A DNA stretch of 64,000 nt, from positions 62,001-126,000 of the forward strand of contig CALRUR010000006.1 of NCBI GenBank assembly GCA_943371425.1, written 5' to 3'. This document shows positions 60,854 through 64,000 of the stretch, one piece after another; position 1 is the stretch's first letter, and each line of letters opens with the position of its first letter. Both the position numbers and the translations under genes were made by a program. The stretch is from CAJBVG01 sp943371425. GTDB lineage: Bacteria; Bacteroidota; Bacteroidia; Sphingobacteriales; Sphingobacteriaceae. The notes under the pieces are model-generated. The model searched no databases and was not told the origin of the DNA. It was given only the letters and a program-made list of their open reading frames with translations.

Positions 60854-61861
60854 TTGAAAGCCGCTTTACCTGTATTAAAATATATATTCTTATTAGCAAT
60901 TGCAGCTTTATTATTGTGGCTTGCATTTCGTGGTCAAGACTTAAACCTTATTTGGCAGCAACTGTTAAAAGCAAATTATACATGGGTACTATTATCTGTT
61001 TTTGTTTCTATTCTTGCTCATTATGTAAGAGCACTTCGTTGGAAAATGTTGATAAAACCTTTAGGCTACACACCAAAAAACTCAAACATGTTTCACTCTG
61101 TAATGATAGGCTATTTGGCCAATTTAGCAGTGCCTCGCATGGGCGAAGTTTCTAGATGTGGTGTACTTACAAGAACTGATAAAATTCCTTTAAACTCTTT
61201 AATCGGAACCGTAATTATTGAACGAATTATTGATGTGTTATTCTTATTAGGAATATTGTTGCTTTCCATATTAATAGAATATAATACCATACAGGAGTTT
61301 TTATTTACAAATATTATCAACCCTTTTCTAAATAAATTTCAAAATGCATCATCATCTATATTAATGTTAATATTATTTATTTTGATGATGGGCTTAGCTT
61401 TTTATTTGCTCAGAAAATACCATCAACAATTATTAAAAAATAAAATATATAGTAAAATTTGGCAAGTATTATTAGGCTTTAAAGATGGAGTTTTATCAAT
61501 ACTTAAACTTGAACAAAAAGGTTTATTTATTATTTATTCTATATTTATTTGGGCTATGTATACACTCTCTACATGGTTATGCTTTTTTGCAATAGAGCCT
61601 ACATCCGGATTAAGTATTAGTTCTGCATTGTTTATAATGGCAGTAGGAGGCATAGGGATGTCGGCACCAGTACAAGGTGGCATTGGCGCCTATGAAGCAG
61701 CAATACAAGTAGCCTTATTGGTGTATGGTATTAATTCTGCCGACGGTTTAATTTACGCTACCCTAAATCACTCTTCACAAATATTATCTATTTTATTAGT
61801 TGGTAGCATCAGCTTATTATTTATATTTATAAACTATAAGAAGAATGAAAATAACGGTTGA
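60854..61861 (+). CDS. UPF0104 / lysylphosphatidylglycerol-synthase-type membrane protein
   Basis: Polytopic membrane protein of 335 aa with seven to eight segments. SVFVSILAHYVRALRWKMLIKPLGY, then NMFHSVMIGYLANLAVPRMGEVSRCGVL (the RxGE motif of the family), and late GGIGMSAPVQGGIGAYEAAI match the UPF0104/LPG_synthase_TM (YbhN-like) group, believed to move lipids or lipid-linked substrates. It starts with TTG, 4 bp after panD, so it is co-translated. The start of rfaE2 overlaps its end by 17 bp. Confidence 0.88.
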   Translation: MKAALPVLKYIFLLAIAALLLWLAFRGQDLNLIWQQLLKANYTWVLLSVFVSILAHYVRALRWKMLIKPLGYTPKNSNMFHSVMIGYLANLAVPRMGEVSRCGVLTRTDKIPLNSLIGTVIIERIIDVLFLLGILLLSILIEYNTIQEFLFTNIINPFLNKFQNASSSILMLILFILMMGLAFYLLRKYHQQLLKNKIYSKIWQVLLGFKDGVLSILKLEQKGLFIIYSIFIWAMYTLSTWLCFFAIEPTSGLSISSALFIMAVGGIGMSAPVQGGIGAYEAAIQVALLVYGINSADGLIYATLNHSSQILSILLVGSISLLFIFINYKKNENNG

Positions 61862-62351
61862 TAAAAACGAAAAAATGCGATCGAAAATTGTCGGCCGCGA
61901 AGAAGCTCAAAGCATGCTTAGTATTTGGCATTATATGGGTTTAAATGTAGTTTTTACAAATGGTTGTTTTGATATTTTGCACAAAGGACATATCGATTAC
62001 CTTTCTAAAACTGCATCTATTGCAGACCGAATGATAGTTGGATTAAATTCAGATAAATCTGTTAGCGATATAAAAGGCCCAAACCGCCCTATACAAGACG
62101 AGCGCTCTAGAGCGGAAATTATAGCATCGTTGTTTTTTGTAGATGCGGTAGTTTTATTTGATGAAGAAACTCCTTATGATTTGATAAATTTTTTAAAACC
62201 AGATATCTTAGTAAAAGGAAGCGACTATACGGTTGACAAGATTGTAGGGGCAGATATTGTAATTGCAAATGGAGGTAGGGTTGAAACAATGAACTTTATT
62301 GATGGTTATTCTACCAGCAACATAATTAACAAAATTAAAAACACTAAATAA
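61845..62351 (+). CDS. rfaE2: D-glycero-beta-D-manno-heptose 1-phosphate adenylyltransferase (RfaE2)
   Basis: Adenylyltransferase domain of the HldE pathway; makes ADP-heptose for the LPS core. It is 168 aa. VVFTNGCFDILHKGHIDYLSKTA is the nucleotidyltransferase signature (T/HxGH), IVGLNSDKSVSDIKGPNRPIQDE, and ILVKGSDYTVDKIVGAD. The kinase domain (HldE1) is absent, so it is a split enzyme. ATG at 61845 overlaps the flippase-like gene; ATG 61875 is an alternative that removes 10 residues. Confidence 0.93.
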   Translation: MKITVDKNEKMRSKIVGREEAQSMLSIWHYMGLNVVFTNGCFDILHKGHIDYLSKTASIADRMIVGLNSDKSVSDIKGPNRPIQDERSRAEIIASLFFVDAVVLFDEETPYDLINFLKPDILVKGSDYTVDKIVGADIVIANGGRVETMNFIDGYSTSNIINKIKNTK

Positions 62352-62358
62352 TTTTTTT

Positions 62359-63498
62359 ATGCATTTTGAACTTTCAGAAGAACACTTAATGATTCAACAA
62401 GCAGCGAGAGATTTCGCTCAAACTGAATTGAAACCTGGAGTAATTGAGCGTGACGAACATCAAAAATTTCCTGCAGAGCAAATAAAAAAATTAGGAGAGC
62501 TAGGATTCTTAGGAATGATGGTAGATCCTAAATACGGAGGTGCTGGCTTAGATACTATTTCATATGTTTTAGCAATGGAAGAATTGTCGAAAGTAGATGC
62601 ATCTGCATCTGTAGTTGTATCTGTAAACAACTCATTAGTATGTTACGGATTAGAAGCATATGGTTCTGAAGAGCAGAAACAAAAATATTTGGTGCCATTG
62701 GCAACCGGACAAAAAATTGGAGCATTTTGTTTATCGGAACCAGAGGCTGGTTCTGATGCAACTATGCAACGCACCACAGCAGAAGATAAAGGCGACCATT
62801 ATTTATTAAATGGTACAAAAAACTGGATTACCAATGGTGGCAATGCAGAGTACTACATTGTTATAGCACAAACAGATGTTGCTAAAGGCCACAGAGGTAT
62901 TAACGCATTAATTGTTGAAAAAGGAATGCCTGGTTTTGAAGTAGGACCAAAAGAAAATAAATTAGGGATTAGAGGTTCGGATACCCACTCTTTAATGTTT
63001 ACTGATGTAAAAGTTCCGAAAGAAAATAGAATTGGCGAAGATGGTTTCGGTTTTAAATTTGCGATGAAAACATTGGCAGGCGGACGTATCGGTATTGCTT
63101 CGCAAGCATTAGGTATTGCATCTGGTGCGTACGAATTAGCATTAGCTTATTCTAAAGAGCGTAAAGCATTTGGTACTACTATTTCAAATCACCAAGCAAT
63201 TCAATTTAAGTTAGCAGATATGGCAACAGAAATTGAAGCAGCAAGATTATTGTGTTTAAAATCTGCTTGGTTAAAAGATAAAAAAATGGACTATGCTCAG
63301 TTGAGCTCTATGGCAAAATTATTTGCCTCTGAAGTAGCTATGAAAACAACTGTTGAAGCAGTGCAAATACACGGCGGATACGGATTCGTAAAAGAATTCC
63401 ACGTAGAGCGTTTAATGCGCGATGCGAAGATTACTCAAATTTACGAAGGCACTTCGGAGATTCAACGAATTGTTATATCGAGAGAGATATTGAAGTAA
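62359..63498 (+). CDS. Acyl-CoA dehydrogenase (short-chain type)
   Basis: FAD-dependent oxidation of acyl-CoA in beta-oxidation or butyrate metabolism. It is 379 aa, normal length. N-terminal LGFLGMMVDPKYGGAGLDT, IGAFCLSEPEAGSDATMQRTTA (FAD/substrate loop), RGSDTHSLMFTDVKVP, ERKAFGTTISNHQAIQFKLADMATE, QIHGGYGFVKEFHVERLMRDAKI, and the catalytic Glu in QIYEGTSEIQRIVISREIL. Closest to butyryl-CoA dehydrogenase; the electron-transfer partners are not in the window. Confidence 0.94.
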   Translation: MHFELSEEHLMIQQAARDFAQTELKPGVIERDEHQKFPAEQIKKLGELGFLGMMVDPKYGGAGLDTISYVLAMEELSKVDASASVVVSVNNSLVCYGLEAYGSEEQKQKYLVPLATGQKIGAFCLSEPEAGSDATMQRTTAEDKGDHYLLNGTKNWITNGGNAEYYIVIAQTDVAKGHRGINALIVEKGMPGFEVGPKENKLGIRGSDTHSLMFTDVKVPKENRIGEDGFGFKFAMKTLAGGRIGIASQALGIASGAYELALAYSKERKAFGTTISNHQAIQFKLADMATEIEAARLLCLKSAWLKDKKMDYAQLSSMAKLFASEVAMKTTVEAVQIHGGYGFVKEFHVERLMRDAKITQIYEGTSEIQRIVISREILK

Positions 63499-63503
63499 GT
63501 TTA

Positions 63504-63527
63504 TACGACAATACGACCATACGAAAA
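63504..63527. repeat. Octad repeat tract
   Basis: Three in-phase 8-mers, TACGACAA, TACGACCA, TACGAAAA, directly after the acyl-CoA dehydrogenase stop and running into the terminator stem. Confidence 0.5.
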
Positions 63528-63562
63528 AAGCCCTGATGATTCTAAAATCTCAGGGCTTTTTT
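63524..63562 (+). terminator. Rho-independent terminator
   Basis: Stem AAAAAAGCCCTGA with TCAGGGCTTTTTT, 13-nt loop; works on both strands between the convergent genes. Confidence 0.85.
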
Positions 63563-63564
63563 AT

Positions 63565-63588
63565 TAGCACACTAGCAAATTAGCACAC
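63565..63588. repeat. Octad repeat tract at the 3' end of the last gene
   Basis: Three in-phase 8-mers, TAGCACAC, TAGCAAAT, TAGCACAC, ending in the stop codon (CTA, 63588-63590) of the minus-strand gene. Confidence 0.55.
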
Positions 63589-64000
63589 TATTTTTTACGC
63601 AGTCCTTCTGCAGCTTCTTTATGCGTAATACGTTTGCCATCTTTAAAAGGAACTACATACGCATCTTTAACTCCCATTCTGCGAACATCTTCTTTGAACT
63701 GATCAGCTTCTGCTAATGTATAAAACAAACCTAAAGTTAATTTATTCATAGAGTCTTCCGTAACTGCGCTAAAAGATTCGTCGCTAGTAGTTTTAGCTTT
63801 AATATTGTATTGCTTATATGCACCTAATTGTACTCTGTAGTAATATCCTTTTGCAACATTTGGTTTTGCATTGGCAGCAGCATCTTGTGCTGATTGTAAT
63901 TGAGCCTCTAATTGCCTAACTCTAGCATTGTTTGCAGTAACTAAATTCTGTAATGAATCTGAAGTTCTTTGCAGGTTTTTAATTCGCAAGTCCAACGCTT
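63588..64000 (-). CDS. SPOR-like/coiled-coil protein, 5' end outside window
   Basis: C-terminal 137 residues of a protein that continues past the window edge (the frame stays open to base 64000, so the TTG at 63995 is not taken as a start). A coiled coil (IKNLQRTSDSLQNLVTANNARVRQLEAQLQS) is followed by a SPOR-like domain: YYYRVQLGAYKQYN, then TLGLFYTLAEADQFKEDVRRMGVKDAYVVPFKDGKRI. SPOR domains bind denuded peptidoglycan at division sites. The domain match is moderate. Confidence 0.75.
   Translation of the reverse strand, partial: ALDLRIKNLQRTSDSLQNLVTANNARVRQLEAQLQSAQDAAANAKPNVAKGYYYRVQLGAYKQYNIKAKTTSDESFSAVTEDSMNKLTLGLFYTLAEADQFKEDVRRMGVKDAYVVPFKDGKRITHKEAAEGLRKK

Noticed and set aside
1..64000. 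tRNA or rRNA genes
   Set aside because: No cloverleaf or rRNA-like segment was recognised by eye on either strand; a tRNA search program was not available.

Overview
The window is AT-rich chromosomal DNA from a member of the Bacteroidota, most likely an environmental Chitinophagales/Sphingobacteriales-like lineage. The support is: a type IX secretion C-terminal sorting domain, families typical of the phylum (DUF4270, DUF4286, DUF4920, short CarB, TonB receptor with a carboxypeptidase-regulatory-like N-domain), lipoproteins of the phylum's usual style, and repeated TAnnTTTG promoter elements upstream of genes. No rRNA, tRNA, CRISPR array or prophage was seen.

Layout. 1-6.5 kb: end of fabD, tsaE, a large AsmA-like protein, an outer-membrane barrel, radA and a DUF4920 lipoprotein. 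6.6-11.2 kb: hpt, carB (no allosteric domain), pnuC and a nicotinamide riboside kinase. 11.2-14.9 kb: a very AT-rich accessory block with an apparently frameshifted lipoprotein gene and a T9SS cargo protein. 15-19.4 kb: an S9 peptidase-histidine kinase-response regulator operon. 19.5-33.6 kb: TPR proteins, dTDP-sugar epimerase, OmpA lipoprotein, fumC, aroE, a lysine-pathway aldehyde dehydrogenase, a small XRE regulator, an M1 peptidase, phosphosulfolactate synthase and a low-MW phosphatase. 33.7-41.7 kb: hisS coupled to hutH, a putative metal-uptake cassette (His/Cys-rich protein, TonB receptor, lipoprotein) on the other strand, then hutU. 41.7-43 kb: a RAYT transposase beside a large palindrome, and a DinB-like protein. 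43-48 kb: meaB and an LPS/glycan group (three glycosyltransferases and an O-antigen ligase-like protein). 48-54.2 kb: infB-nusA-rimP operon and an rRNA methyltransferase. 54.2-64 kb: tadA, sodA, glmS-DUF4270-GT5-like operon, then panC-panD-flippase-like-rfaE2, an acyl-CoA dehydrogenase and a partial SPOR-like protein.

The most striking structure is not a gene. About ten intergenic spaces carry degenerate tandem repeats with a strict 7-bp period, and two or three carry an 8-bp period. The unit sequence differs at every locus (GGAGCAA, TAGTCNT, TTCGTAA, AAAATAG and others), but the phase holds across the whole spacer, often running through the stop codons of both flanking convergent genes and reversing to the complementary unit midway, so that the RNA would fold into a hairpin. 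A second layer is the RAYT gene with its 53-bp palindrome and a related palindrome 35 kb away. A third is a set of promoters whose -7 box ends 3-6 nt before the start codon, which predicts leaderless mRNAs for radA, hisS and panD. All calls are by eye; no database search was run.
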